A stretch of 64,000 nt of DNA from Demequina sp. NBRC 110052 (GCF_002090075.1 NZ_BBRI01000002.1:496001-560000), one strand, 5' to 3'; shown: positions 49,459 to 59,005, counted from the stretch's first letter. Made by a program: numbers and translations. Notes: a model not told the origin generated them from the letters alone.

Positions 49459-50381
49459 GGCTTCGTCACCAGGCGCGCGGCCCCGCGTCCGAGCAGCGCA
49501 TGTGCGGCGGTGCGACCCAGGCGGGTGGCCTCGGCGACCGGACCTGTGACCACCTCGTTCAGCTGCAGCGAGCCCGAGGCGTCGAGTGCACGCACGTGCA
49601 GCCTGAGCGCCGCTCCGGTGACGGTCGCATACGCCCCGACGGGCGCGGAGCAGCCGGCCTCGAGCACGGCGAGGGCCGCCCGCTCGGCGGTGACCGCCGC
49701 GCGCGTGTCCGCGTCGTCGAGCGCGCGGAGCAGATCGCGCAGTTCGTCGGAGGCGTCGCGACGGATCTCGATCGCGAGCGCGCCCTGTCCCGCCGCTGGC
49801 GTCATGACGTCCACGGGCAGGAACTCCGTCACGGCCTCGGAAAGGTCGAGGCGTGCGAGGCCGGCGGCCGCCAGGACCACCGCATCGAGATCGTCGTCGA
49901 TGCGCGCGAGGCGCGTGTCGACGTTGCCGCGGATGTCCACGACTTCCAAGTCGGGGCGCGCGCGCCGCAGCTGCGCGGCGCGGCGCGGCGAGCCGGTGCC
50001 GACCTTCGCGCCGGTACGCAAACCCGTGAGCGTCGCCCCGCGCGAGCACAGCGCGTCGCGGACGTCCTCCCTCACTGGGATCGATACGAGCTCGAGATCG
50101 GGGTGCTCGCCCACGGGCATGTCCTTGAGCGAGTGCACCACGAGGTCGCAGCCTCCCTCGAGCAGGTGGTCCCGCAGGGCCGCGACGAACACCCCGGTCT
50201 GCGACAGGCCCACGAGAGAGGCGCGCGAGGTGTCGCCCTGAGTGGTGATCGTCTCCAGCTCGACCGTCACCTCGTCGCCACGGGCCGCCCCCGAAGCCTC
50301 GATCGCATCTGCGACCTGCCGCGACTGGGTGCGCGCGAGCGCGCTGCCGCGGGTGCCGAGCGTGAGGTGCATGACGTCCAT
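49455..50381 (-). CDS. hemC: Hydroxymethylbilane synthase
   Basis: 308 residues. LGTRGSALARTQ at the N-terminus, GTGSPRRAAQL and RGNVDTRL line the active site. C244 in LEAGCSAPVG carries the dipyrromethane cofactor. ATG at 50381, or a second ATG three codons on (MHLTLGTRG); no strong ribosome-binding site decides. First gene of the hem cluster, 64 bases after the MFS gene stop. Confidence 0.96.
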   Translation of the reverse strand: MDVMHLTLGTRGSALARTQSRQVADAIEASGAARGDEVTVELETITTQGDTSRASLVGLSQTGVFVAALRDHLLEGGCDLVVHSLKDMPVGEHPDLELVSIPVREDVRDALCSRGATLTGLRTGAKVGTGSPRRAAQLRRARPDLEVVDIRGNVDTRLARIDDDLDAVVLAAAGLARLDLSEAVTEFLPVDVMTPAAGQGALAIEIRRDASDELRDLLRALDDADTRAAVTAERAALAVLEAGCSAPVGAYATVTGAALRLHVRALDASGSLQLNEVVTGPVAEATRLGRTAAHALLGRGAARLVTKP

Positions 50382-50445
50382 CGTCCCACGTCCCGGGGCA
50401 CCGGGCGCTCATCGGAGGAGGGCTCGCGGGACTCGGCTGCGCGAG

Positions 50446-51666
50446 TCACGCCTCGCTGCGATACCCCGGGCCGCGGAACACGAGCACCAGGGCGATCACC
50501 GCGCCCACCAGCGCGAGCCACGCAGGCGCGAGATAGCCGAGCTCGAGCGAGATGAGCACGGCACCCAGGCCAGAACCCAGCACCGTGGCGGCATTGAGCG
50601 CCGAGTGGGAGAGAGCCGCGCCGAGCGATGGTGAGGCATGGACGACGTCCATGAGGTGCGTCTGCGCGGACTGGCTGAACACCTGCACACATGCGCCGAG
50701 CGAGACCAGCATCGCGACCGTCGGCCATCCGCTGTCGCCGAACAGCCCCAAGGCAAGCAGCGACAGCACGACGCCCGCGAGGCCCACGCGGGCCGCGAAC
50801 GCGGACGAACGGTCAGTGAGCCTTCCACCCACCATGGCGCCTGCGGTGAGACCGAGGCCGAACAGGACCAGCGCGATCGTCACTGCGGAGGTCGCGAGAC
50901 CGTTCGTCTCCTCGAGCAGCGGCACCATGTAGGACTGGACCGCGCCGAGGCCCGCGAAGCCGACGGCGATGGTGAGCAGCGCGGTCCACAGCGGCCGTCC
51001 ACGAAGACTGCCGAGCTCGCCGCGCACGCTCGTGCCGTCGGCGCCGCGCACGTCGGGCGTGAACAGCCAGATCAGCACGAAGCCCACGAGGCCGACGAGC
51101 GTCACGCCGGCGTACGTGACGCGCCAGCTCGCTACCTCGGAGACCCACTGCATCGCGGGCACGCCGACGATCGCGGAGGCGGTCAGCCCGTACATGATGA
51201 TGGCGATCGCCCGTCCCCGGCGCTCGCGGCCCACCGCGAGCATGGCCACGAAGCTGGCGGTGCCGAGCAGGGCGCCGTGCGGCAGTCCCGCGAGGAAGCG
51301 CACGAGCAGCAGCGCGCCGACGTTGGGCGCGAGCGCGGTCGCGGCCGACGTCACGACGAAGATCGCTGACATTGCGATGAGCAGGGTGCGGCGGTTCCAG
51401 CGCGCGAGACCGACCATGATCAGCGGTGCTCCGACCACAACGCCGAGCGCGTACGCCGTCATCGTGTAGCCGATCATGTCGACGCTGGTCGACAGCGAGC
51501 GCACCTGGTCCTGGATGACGCCCGCGGCCCCGCCCTGGGACAGTCCGATGCCGAACCCGGCGACCACGAAGGCCGCGAGCACTTGGCCGGGATGAGGGGC
51601 GTGCGCGCTGCGTGGCAGCCGCCAGCGCGGCAGGCCCGAGGGCGCGACAGGAGGCAGTGCCGTCAT
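50446..51666 (-). CDS. MFS transporter downstream of CopC-like protein
   Basis: 406-residue transporter with about 12 membrane helices and the MFS loop LVRFLAGLPHGALLGTAS. It looks like the arabinose-efflux/DHA1-type drug or metabolite exporters. The substrate cannot be read. The ATG overlaps the TGA of the CopC-like gene (ATGA), so the two are co-translated, and hemC follows 64 bases later on the same strand. A link to copper or tetrapyrroles is suggested only by position. Confidence 0.85.
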   Translation of the reverse strand: MTALPPVAPSGLPRWRLPRSAHAPHPGQVLAAFVVAGFGIGLSQGGAAGVIQDQVRSLSTSVDMIGYTMTAYALGVVVGAPLIMVGLARWNRRTLLIAMSAIFVVTSAATALAPNVGALLLVRFLAGLPHGALLGTASFVAMLAVGRERRGRAIAIIMYGLTASAIVGVPAMQWVSEVASWRVTYAGVTLVGLVGFVLIWLFTPDVRGADGTSVRGELGSLRGRPLWTALLTIAVGFAGLGAVQSYMVPLLEETNGLATSAVTIALVLFGLGLTAGAMVGGRLTDRSSAFAARVGLAGVVLSLLALGLFGDSGWPTVAMLVSLGACVQVFSQSAQTHLMDVVHASPSLGAALSHSALNAATVLGSGLGAVLISLELGYLAPAWLALVGAVIALVLVFRGPGYRSEA

Positions 51667-52274
51667 GGACGGCGACGCTGGTTCACGAGCACCGCGGCGA
51701 CCGTGCCAGCGACGGCGAGAGCCGCCGCCGCCAGGATCGCGACGCGCGCGCCGGCGCTCAGCCCGCCGGCCTCATCGGACGCGGTCGTCTCGGGCGTGGG
51801 GCTCGGCTCTGCGGTGGCGCCCTGGCCCGACGCGGGGCTCGCCTGCGCGCTCGGGGTGACCGCGGCGTCGGGCGTGGGCGACGCGGAGGTCTTGGGCCCC
51901 TCGGGATCGCCCACCACGGTGAACGCGATCTCGCCGTCGAGCGGATGCCCGTCCTCCGCGACCACGCGATAGGCGAGCGTCCACGCCCCAGGCGCGAGCG
52001 CGTCGGGCACGTCCGCGGTGACGGCGGTACCGGCGACGACCGGCTCGAGGTCGATCCGGGTGTCGCCCTGGGAGAGCGCGAGCCGGGACCCGATCTCGAG
52101 CAGCGCGCCCGTGAACTCCACGGTGACGGTGCTGGGCGACGATCCCTCGGAGCCGTCGGCGGGGTCTGAGGACGCGAACGCGGTGTGCGCCCACGCGGGC
52201 GAGGCGATGGCCAGTCCGAGCGCGGCGAGCAGGAGCGCCGCGAGCGCGGCGAAGGCTCGGGAAGTGCGAAGCAT
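51663..52274 (-). CDS. CopC-domain copper-resistance-like exported protein
   Basis: 203 residues. A signal peptide (1-29, cleaving after PAWA) gives a mature protein starting HTAFASSDP, with His1 the first copper ligand of CopC proteins; a second candidate is the His in EDGHPLDG. The domain (30-125) is followed by a Ser/Thr/Pro/Ala linker and a C-terminal membrane helix with RRRP. CopC proteins bind Cu(II) outside the membrane. No CopD is adjacent. The start follows family length; upstream Met codons are not preceded by a ribosome-binding site. Confidence 0.88.
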   Translation of the reverse strand: MLRTSRAFAALAALLLAALGLAIASPAWAHTAFASSDPADGSEGSSPSTVTVEFTGALLEIGSRLALSQGDTRIDLEPVVAGTAVTADVPDALAPGAWTLAYRVVAEDGHPLDGEIAFTVVGDPEGPKTSASPTPDAAVTPSAQASPASGQGATAEPSPTPETTASDEAGGLSAGARVAILAAAALAVAGTVAAVLVNQRRRP

Positions 52275-52387
52275 GTGTCCATCATCGCGCATGCCGCACA
52301 CGGCCGTCACCGAGCCGTCACCCGACATTCACTCGTCGCGCACCCCTTGCTCGCCGCCGGTGAGCCGCGATGGTCCACCATGGAGTC

Positions 52388-53557
52388 ATGCGGGTAGCGC
52401 TGGTCGCCGAGTCGTTCCTGCCTCAGAGCAACGGGGTGGTGAACTCGCTGCTGCGTGTCCTCGAGCACCTCGAGCGCCGCGGCGATCAGGCGATCGTGAT
52501 CGCACCCGAAGGACGCGGGGGCGAGGGGCCCGACCGCTACGGATCCGCCGAGGTCGTGCGCCTGCCTGCGATGGGGTGGCCCGGGTACCACGACGTGCGC
52601 GTCGCGCTCGTGGGCAGCGGACGGGTCGCGCGTGCCCTCGAGCGCTTCGATCCTGACGTGGTGCATCTCGCGAGCCCGTTCGTGCTCGGCTGGACTGCGG
52701 TGCGGGCGTGCGAGGAACTGCACCTGCCGTCCGTAGCGATCTACCAGACCGAGGTCCCCAGCTACGCAGACCGCTACGGGATGCCGTGGGGCGAGGGCAT
52801 CCTCTGGGATCGCGTGCGCAGCATCCATCAGCGCGCGGATCTGACTCTCGCGCCGTCGTCGTTCGCGATGCGGCAGCTCGAGCTGCTGGGGGTCGACCGG
52901 CTGCGGCTGTGGCCGCGCGGCGTGGACTCCGAGCGTTTCCACCCGCGGCACCGGTCGCAAGCGCTGCACGATGCGTGGGCGCCTCAGGGCGAGATCGTCG
53001 TCGGCTACGTGGGACGGCTCGCGCCGGAGAAGCAGGTGCAGGACCTCACGCGCCTCGCAGGTCTTCCCGGGGTGCGCCTCGTGATCGTGGGCGACGGTCC
53101 GTCGCGCGAGGCGCTGAAGCGCGCCATGCCCGACGCGGTCCTCACGGGGCACCTGGGTGGCGCCGAGCTCGCCCAGGCCATGGCGACACTCGACGTCATG
53201 GTGCACACGGGCGAGCTCGAGACGTTCTGCCAGACCATCCAGGAGGCGCTCGCGAGCGGAGTCCCCGTGGTCGCGCCGCGCCGCGGAGGCCCCATCGACC
53301 TGGTGCACGACGGCGCCTCGGGGCACCTGTACACGCCGGGCGACCTCGGGGAGATGGCGGCGCACGTGCGCGGGCTCGTCGAGGACGCAGGGCGGCGCGA
53401 GGCGTTCGGAGCGCATGCGCGCGCAAGCGTCGAGAGGAACACGTGGGAGCACGTGTGCGACCGACTGATCGGGAGCTACGAGGAGGCGATCGCCCTGCAC
53501 CATGCGCGTCCCGCACGCCCGTGGGACGTCCAGGACGAGGAGGTCGTGCTCGCATGA
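52388..53557 (+). CDS. GT4 glycosyltransferase, MgtA-like
   Basis: 389 residues of GT-B fold. The N-terminal MRVALVAESFLPQSNGVVNS closely matches the GDP-mannose-dependent alpha-mannosyltransferases (mycobacterial MgtA type) that act on glycolipids. The C-terminal domain has GYVGRLAPEKQV, the GDGPSRE sugar-nucleotide loop and an ExxxE-type motif in ELETFCQTIQEAL. The ATG at 52388 has GGAG four bases before it. Its stop overlaps the next glycosyltransferase (ATGA). Donor and acceptor are inferred from the family. Confidence 0.85.
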   Translation: MRVALVAESFLPQSNGVVNSLLRVLEHLERRGDQAIVIAPEGRGGEGPDRYGSAEVVRLPAMGWPGYHDVRVALVGSGRVARALERFDPDVVHLASPFVLGWTAVRACEELHLPSVAIYQTEVPSYADRYGMPWGEGILWDRVRSIHQRADLTLAPSSFAMRQLELLGVDRLRLWPRGVDSERFHPRHRSQALHDAWAPQGEIVVGYVGRLAPEKQVQDLTRLAGLPGVRLVIVGDGPSREALKRAMPDAVLTGHLGGAELAQAMATLDVMVHTGELETFCQTIQEALASGVPVVAPRRGGPIDLVHDGASGHLYTPGDLGEMAAHVRGLVEDAGRREAFGAHARASVERNTWEHVCDRLIGSYEEAIALHHARPARPWDVQDEEVVLA

Positions 53558-54693
53558 GGATTGCGCACGTCGCGAACTTCTACGGGCCCACGTCCGGGGG
53601 CCTGCGCACCGCGATGCATGCGCTCGGACGCGGCTACACCGACCGCGGGCACACGGTGCTGCTCGTCGTGCCGGGCGCCGAGGACGCCGACGAGGCGACC
53701 GAGTATGGCCGCAGGATCACCCTGGCGAGCCCCGTCCTGCCGCTCAGCGGCGGCTACCGCGTCATCTCACGCACGCGGGAGCTCAAGGGCATCCTGCAGG
53801 GCTTCCGTCCGGACGTGCTCGAGATCTCCGACAGGACGACGCTGAGGGGCCTCGGAGCGTGGGCGGGGCGCCACGGGATTCCTGCGGTCTTCTTCGCGCA
53901 CGAGCGCGCCGACGGGATCCTCGCCGCCCACCTGCCCGCGCGGCTCGGGTCCAGCACGGCAGTGAGCGCGCTCGCCGACGCGCACAACCGCGGCACGGCA
54001 CGGCGCTTCGCGACGCTCGTGTGCACTACCGAGTACGCGGCCGAGGAGCTGCGCCGCATCGGCGCCGATCCGGAGCTGGTGCCGCTCGGCGTGGACCTCG
54101 AGACGTTCCACCCGTCGCGGTTCGACCAGTCCGTACGTGACGAGCTCGCGAGTTCCGACGAGCGGCTCCTGGTCATGGCCTCGCGACTGTCGGCGGAGAA
54201 GCGCCCTGATCTCGCGATCGAGGCCACGCGGATCCTGGTCGAGCGCGACGAGCCCGTCCGCCTGGTGTGCCTCGGCACGGGGGCGGTCGAGCGCGAGGTG
54301 CGCACTCTCGCCGCGGGGCTGCCCGTGGACTTCCTGGGCTTCGTCTCGGGTCGCGAGCGCTTCGCGAAGCTGCTCGCCGCGGCGGATGCGGTGATCGCTC
54401 CGGGACCGATCGAGACGTTCGGGCTCGCGGCACTGGAAGCTCTCGCGTGCGCCACGCCTGTGGTGGTCAACGCTGCTTCCGCGCTGCCCGAGGTGGTCGG
54501 GTCGGCGGGGGTCGCGGCGGACGGCACCGCAGAGGCCTTCGCGGACGCCGTGCACGAGGTGCTGGCGCGCCCCGAGGAGGAGCGACGCGAGGCGGCGCGG
54601 GCGCGCGCGGAGCAACTGCCGTGGTCCCGCACCGTCGAGGCGATGCTGGACGTTCACGAGCGACTTCACACGAGGCCCGCCGCCGACGTGTGA
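53554..54693 (+). CDS. GT4 glycosyltransferase
   Basis: 379 residues, GT-B fold, MRIAHVANFYGPTSGGLRTAM at the N-terminus, VVPLGVDLETFHP-like VPLGVDLETFHPSRF in the middle, and the nucleotide-binding MASRLSAEKRPDLAIEA and ETFGLAALEALACATPVV in the C-terminal half. The ATG overlaps the stop of the MgtA-like gene, so the pair probably builds one glycan or glycolipid (inference). Confidence 0.87.
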   Translation: MRIAHVANFYGPTSGGLRTAMHALGRGYTDRGHTVLLVVPGAEDADEATEYGRRITLASPVLPLSGGYRVISRTRELKGILQGFRPDVLEISDRTTLRGLGAWAGRHGIPAVFFAHERADGILAAHLPARLGSSTAVSALADAHNRGTARRFATLVCTTEYAAEELRRIGADPELVPLGVDLETFHPSRFDQSVRDELASSDERLLVMASRLSAEKRPDLAIEATRILVERDEPVRLVCLGTGAVEREVRTLAAGLPVDFLGFVSGRERFAKLLAAADAVIAPGPIETFGLAALEALACATPVVVNAASALPEVVGSAGVAADGTAEAFADAVHEVLARPEEERREAARARAEQLPWSRTVEAMLDVHERLHTRPAADV

Positions 54694-54722
54694 CGGCGAC
54701 CGGGCCATGGAGGGGGCATGCC

Positions 54723-55493
54723 ATGGCAGGACCGACCGTCGTCGCGTTGGGCGACTCCATCACCGTGGGCGTCGGCGATGGCGCCCAGGATCCCCGGGGT
54801 CCGTCGGGCTGGGCCGCTCACGTGGCGGCAGGGCTCGGCGCGGGCCGCTTCGTGAACCTCGCGGTCAACGGGACCCGCGCGCGCTCGCTGGGCGAGACGC
54901 AGGTGCCCTCGGCCCTCATGGAGCTGCCCGACGTGGTGCTGCTCACCGTGGGCGGCAACGACGTGCTGCGGGGAGACTTCGATGCGCGCGAGATCGAGAG
55001 CCACGTGCGGGACGCGCTCGCACGCCTCACCCGTCCGGGACGGATCGTGTGCCTCGCGACGATCGACAGGATCGGGCTGTTCGATCTCGTGGGAGCGCGC
55101 GTGGGCGAGCTCATGGGCCGCCGTGTGGTCGCCACGAATGCCGCGCTGGTGCGTGCGGCGATCGGCACGGGCACGGTCGTGGTGGACGGAGCGGCGGCCC
55201 TGGCTCCGGTCGGCCCGCGCGCGTGGCACATCGACCGCGTGCACCCCTCCGCGCTGGGTCATCGCGCGCTCGCCGCACGGACGCTCATGACGCTGGGCGC
55301 GCCGCGCGCGGCGCTGGCAGCGATCCCGTCGGCACCTCCGTCGCCCGCGCTCGGGGCACGCCTGTGGTGGCTCGCGCGGCACGGCACGCCGTGGGTGGCG
55401 AAGCGCTCACGCGACCTCATCCCGCAGGTGGCCGGCGTCGTCGCACACGAGCTCGCGGAGGATCGACGACGCCGACGCGCGACGCCCGCCTGA
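54723..55493 (+). CDS. SGNH/GDSL-family hydrolase
   Basis: 256 residues. Block I GDSITVG holds the nucleophile Ser, block III is GGNDVL and block V is DRVHPSALGH with the Asp and His. It has no signal peptide. Such enzymes are esterases or acyl hydrolases; the substrate is unknown. GGAGGGGG lies five bases before the ATG. It follows the glycosyltransferase pair by 29 bases and may act on its product (inference). Confidence 0.88.
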   Translation: MAGPTVVALGDSITVGVGDGAQDPRGPSGWAAHVAAGLGAGRFVNLAVNGTRARSLGETQVPSALMELPDVVLLTVGGNDVLRGDFDAREIESHVRDALARLTRPGRIVCLATIDRIGLFDLVGARVGELMGRRVVATNAALVRAAIGTGTVVVDGAAALAPVGPRAWHIDRVHPSALGHRALAARTLMTLGAPRAALAAIPSAPPSPALGARLWWLARHGTPWVAKRSRDLIPQVAGVVAHELAEDRRRRRATPA

Positions 55494-55510
55494 GCGCCCC
55501 CGCACGCGAC

Positions 55511-55543
55511 GGAGCCCCGGTCCGCTGTGCGAACCGGGGCTCC
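55511..55543. terminator. Hairpin between SGNH hydrolase and doxX
   Basis: Perfect 11-base stem GGAGCCCCGGT (55511-55521) and ACCGGGGCTCC (55533-55543), 11-base loop, between convergent genes. No T run on either strand. Likely bidirectional terminator. Confidence 0.6.
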
Positions 55544-55594
55544 GGGGAGGCGGGGCGGGCACCTCGTGGCGCCGCGCGCCCCGCGGGAAGGCTG

Positions 55595-56158
55595 CTAGAC
55601 GAGCCAGCCGTTGCTCTTGACCACGTCGAGGGACCTCCACCACTTGCCGAGGCCGATGTCCTGACGTTGCAGCTCGACGAGCACGATCGCAGGGATCGCG
55701 AGACCCATGATGATGTGGTCGTCGAGGAACGGGTTCGTGGTCGGCCACAGGTGGGACGTGTACATCATCAGCAGCATGAGCGGCGCGGTCCAGGCCGCGA
55801 CCTTGGTGCCGATGCCGAGCATGAGCGCGAGTCCGATGCCGAGCAGTCCGATCATGAAGATCCAGTCGGTCCAGCGCTGGTCGGCCAGGCCCTGGTAGAA
55901 GTCAGCGAAGGGGCCTGTGGCGGAACCGAGGTAGCCCTTGGTGACCGCGCCTCCGGACAGCCACGCACGCTCGCACATCACTGCGATGGTGCCAGTCTCG
56001 CCGTCCTTGCAGGTCGAGAATCCAAGTCCGATCAGCTTGTCGAAGAAGGGCCACAGAAAGTAGAAGCCGAGCGCGATGCGCGTGATGCTCAGGAGCTTCC
56101 AGCCCAGGGACGAGCCAGCATTGACGGAGGTGCTGGCTACCTCATTGTTGACTGCCAT
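55595..56158 (-). CDS. DoxX-family membrane protein
   Basis: 187 residues with about four membrane helices; ALGFYFLWPFFDKLIGLGF near the N-terminus and GLALMLGIGTKVAAW are DoxX-like. DoxX/DoxD proteins are membrane subunits tied to quinone-linked thiol or thiosulfate oxidation; this one has an extra extracytoplasmic loop with two Cys (STCKDGETGTIAVMCERA). Start ATG with GGGAG upstream. No soluble partner gene is nearby. Confidence 0.83.
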   Translation of the reverse strand: MAVNNEVASTSVNAGSSLGWKLLSITRIALGFYFLWPFFDKLIGLGFSTCKDGETGTIAVMCERAWLSGGAVTKGYLGSATGPFADFYQGLADQRWTDWIFMIGLLGIGLALMLGIGTKVAAWTAPLMLLMMYTSHLWPTTNPFLDDHIIMGLAIPAIVLVELQRQDIGLGKWWRSLDVVKSNGWLV

Positions 56159-56170
56159 TGTCTTCTCCCT

Positions 56171-56189
56171 CTCGAATTCCGGTTTCGAG
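56171..56189 (-). promoter_or_regulatory. Short inverted repeat in doxX leader
   Basis: CTCGAA (56171-56176) and TTCGAG (56184-56189) separated by seven bases, immediately upstream of the doxX ribosome-binding site. It may be an operator or a leader hairpin. The remaining part of the 250-base gap between doxX and the peptidase gene shows nothing else clear. Confidence 0.4.
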
Positions 56190-56408
56190 TGTCGGGTGAC
56201 TCGTCATCGAGCACCTACGTCACACGGTAGACCTGTCACCATTTCCACGCGCAGGACGTGAGTCCCGGATAGAATTGCCTGCTAGAACCTCAAATCGGGC
56301 CGCATGCCCTGCCAGGTATACGCTGTGAGCCCCGGGTTCTCCCCCTCGCGCGGAACCCTGCGCGCACCGCGGGGCGTCCCGCTCCAGCGTCGGCCGTAGG
56401 CTGTCGTC

Positions 56409-58331
56409 ATGACGATGCCGTTCCTCGCCCTGCCGTCCGAGACCACCGCCTGGCCCGCCTTCCTCACCGAGCACCTGGGCTCGCGCCTGACCGCCGCACG
56501 CGCGGCAGTCGAGGAGCTGCGCGAGTCCGCGCCAACCGACCCGGGGACCTGGATCGAGCGCTGGAACGTCGGCGACCTCGCGCTCGCGGACGTGCTCGAG
56601 CTGTCGTCCGTGATCGCAGAGGCGCATGCCGACAAGGCGGTGCGCACCCAGGCTGACGAGATCAGCACTGAGGCCCGGACGTTCGCGCTCGCACGCTTCC
56701 AGGACCCGCACGTCTACGCGTCGCTCGCCGCGCTCGACACGACCGCGCTCGACGCCGAGGCCGCCGAGGTCGTGCGCCGCCTCCTGGGCGACTTCGAGGC
56801 CCAGGGCGCCCACCTCGACGCCGAGGCGCGGGAAGAGCTGGCTCGCATCGACGCACGCCTCACCGCCCTGTCGGTCGAGTTCTCGGAGCACATCCGGGAC
56901 TCGGTCGGCGAGATTCGCATCGCCCCAGACCGACTCGGCGGACTCCCGCAGGACTACATCGACGCGCACCCGGCCGGGGAAGACGGACTCGTCCGCGTCA
57001 CCACGGAGTACCCGGACATGCTCCCGTTCCTCGACATGGCGGACGACCATGTGGCGAGACTCGAGCTCACGCTCGCGGACCGCAGCCGCGCCTACCCGGA
57101 GAACGAGCCCGTACTGCGCGAGATGCTCGAGCTGCGCCACCGCAAGGCCGTGATGCTGGGCTTCCCGGACTTCCCCACCTACGCGACCGACGCGATGATG
57201 ATGAGCGACGGGGCCGGCATCGGGGCGTTCCTGGACGAGGTTGCCGCGGCCGCGCGGCCCGCCGGCGAGCGTGACGTCGCTCGCCTGCTCGAGCTCGCCC
57301 GGCGCGACCGCCCCCAACTGGCAGCGATCACGGCGGCGGACTCGCGGTACTACATCGAGAAGCTGAAGGCCGAGGAGCACGGCGTGGACTCGCGCGCGGT
57401 GCGGACCTACCTCAGCTACCCGAAGGTGCGCGACGGGATCCTCGCGCTCATGGGCCACCTGTTCGGGGTGGAGTTCGTCGCGGTCGAGGCGGTGAGCTGG
57501 CACGACGACGTCGAGGTGTACGACGTGCGGGACTCGGGAGAGACCATCGGGCGCATCCGCCTGGACATGCATCCGCGCGAGGGCAAGTTCGGCCACGCCG
57601 CATGCTTCGGCGTCGTGCCGGGGATCGCAGGAGTGCAGCTGCCAGAGTCGACCCTGCTGTGCAACTTCTCGCGCGGACTGCTCACGCACGACGAGCTCGA
57701 GACCTTCCTGCACGAGTTCGGCCACCTGGTCCACGCGATCTTCTCGGGCCACCACCGGTACGTGCGGACCGCGGGCTTCGGCGACCGCTGGGAATGGGAC
57801 TTCATCGAGGCACCGTCACAGCTGCTCGAGGAGTGGGCGTGGGATGCGCGCGTGCTGCAGCGCTTCGCGACGAACGAGGCCGGCGAGCCGATCCCCACTG
57901 AGCTCGTGGATGCGATGCGCGCGGCACGCGACACGTGCATGGGACTGCTGACGTGCCGCCAGTTGGTGTACGGCGCCCTGAGCCATCGGCTTCACCGTGA
58001 CCACCCCGAGGACATCGACGCGCTGTACAACGCCGTCGAGCGCGAGTTCGACGTGCGCGAACCGATTCCCGGCACGCACGACTGGGCGAGCTTCGGCCAT
58101 CTCACGGACTACTCGTCGAACTACTACACGTACCAGTGGTCCCTATCGATCTGCCGCGACCTGTTCACGGCCTTCGACACGGACGACCTGCTGGACCCGG
58201 CCCCCGCGCGCCGCTACCGCGAGCGCATCCTCGCGCCCGGCGGCACCAAGCCAGCCGCGCAACTGTGCGAGGACTTCCTCGGGCGCCCGTACTCGACGGC
58301 CGCGTACCAGGAGTGGCTCGCGAGCCTGTAG
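56409..58331 (+). CDS. M3-family zinc metallopeptidase
   Basis: 640 residues. The zinc motif is HEFGH at 435-439, followed by the Glu ligand in EAPSQLLEEW about 28 residues on. The surrounding HHRYVRTAGFGDRWEWDFIEAPSQ is typical of oligopeptidase A and dipeptidyl carboxypeptidase (Dcp). No signal peptide, so it degrades short peptides in the cytoplasm. The ATG with TMPFLALPSE is the first in frame. It converges with the TetR gene, leaving 5 bases between. Confidence 0.93.
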   Translation: MTMPFLALPSETTAWPAFLTEHLGSRLTAARAAVEELRESAPTDPGTWIERWNVGDLALADVLELSSVIAEAHADKAVRTQADEISTEARTFALARFQDPHVYASLAALDTTALDAEAAEVVRRLLGDFEAQGAHLDAEAREELARIDARLTALSVEFSEHIRDSVGEIRIAPDRLGGLPQDYIDAHPAGEDGLVRVTTEYPDMLPFLDMADDHVARLELTLADRSRAYPENEPVLREMLELRHRKAVMLGFPDFPTYATDAMMMSDGAGIGAFLDEVAAAARPAGERDVARLLELARRDRPQLAAITAADSRYYIEKLKAEEHGVDSRAVRTYLSYPKVRDGILALMGHLFGVEFVAVEAVSWHDDVEVYDVRDSGETIGRIRLDMHPREGKFGHAACFGVVPGIAGVQLPESTLLCNFSRGLLTHDELETFLHEFGHLVHAIFSGHHRYVRTAGFGDRWEWDFIEAPSQLLEEWAWDARVLQRFATNEAGEPIPTELVDAMRAARDTCMGLLTCRQLVYGALSHRLHRDHPEDIDALYNAVEREFDVREPIPGTHDWASFGHLTDYSSNYYTYQWSLSICRDLFTAFDTDDLLDPAPARRYRERILAPGGTKPAAQLCEDFLGRPYSTAAYQEWLASL

Positions 58332-58336
58332 GCGCC

Positions 58337-58951
58337 TCAGGCCTCGAGCGGCGCGACGAGCAGCCGATCGAGGAAGTCGGCGAGCGCGCCCGCCATATCG
58401 GTCGCCCCTCCGTCGAGCAGCCACTGCACCTGCAGTCCGTCCATGACGGCGACGATCTGGCGCGCGGCGACGTCCGGCCGGACTCCCGCGCGCAACTCCC
58501 CCGCCTGTGCAAGATCCTCGAGGGCGAGCGTGAGGTCCGCCAGCAGCGATCGGTAGCGGTCCTGGAAGTACGCATGCGCCGGGTGACCAGGGTGGGTCGA
58601 CTCCGCAGAGAGGGTCGCGTACAGCTCGACGATGCCCCGGCGTCGCGCATTCACCCGAGCCGTGCGGACGAGCGACGCGAGGGTGTCGCGACCCGGTCGC
58701 CCGTGCGTCGGGTTGTCGACGCCGTCCTGCTCATCCCTGCGCGTCAACGCGGCCATGAGCAGCGCTTCCTTCGTCGGGAAGTGATAGAGCAGCCCAGGGT
58801 GCGTGAGCCCACAGCGGGCCGCGATGTCGCGCAGCGAGGTGCCGAGGTAGCCGGTCTCGCCGAAGATCTCGATGGCCGTGTCCACGATCATCGCGCGCGT
58901 CGCTCCGCCCTTGGCGGCCGCGCCGCGGCGAGGCGGGTCGACGGTGGTCAT
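58337..58951 (-). CDS. TetR-family repressor of the GH3 gene
   Basis: 204 residues. The N-terminal HTH (about 20-65) is AMIVDTAIEIFGETGYLGTSLRDIAARCGLTHPGLLYHFPTKEALL-like, split here as IVDTAIEIFGETG and LRDIAARCGLTHPGLLYHF; the C-terminal domain is the ligand-binding core. It is divergent from the GH3 gene, with a perfect 8+4+8 palindrome in the 131-base gap. It likely represses GH3-MFS and itself until a sugar ligand binds (inference). Confidence 0.9.
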   Translation of the reverse strand: MTTVDPPRRGAAAKGGATRAMIVDTAIEIFGETGYLGTSLRDIAARCGLTHPGLLYHFPTKEALLMAALTRRDEQDGVDNPTHGRPGRDTLASLVRTARVNARRRGIVELYATLSAESTHPGHPAHAYFQDRYRSLLADLTLALEDLAQAGELRAGVRPDVAARQIVAVMDGLQVQWLLDGGATDMAGALADFLDRLLVAPLEA

Positions 58952-59005
58952 GCGCTTCCTCTCGGTAGGGGCGTCCGCGTTCGCGCTCGGGTGCTCTCGC
59001 GAGTA

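Noticed and set aside
52370..52381. 12-base palindrome ATGGT-CC-ACCAT before the MgtA-like gene
   Set aside because: Short arms and overlap with the start region; cannot be separated from chance.
52388..53557. Calling the first glycosyltransferase PimB or MshA
   Set aside because: The N-terminus fits MgtA-type enzymes better, and no inositol-related genes are nearby.
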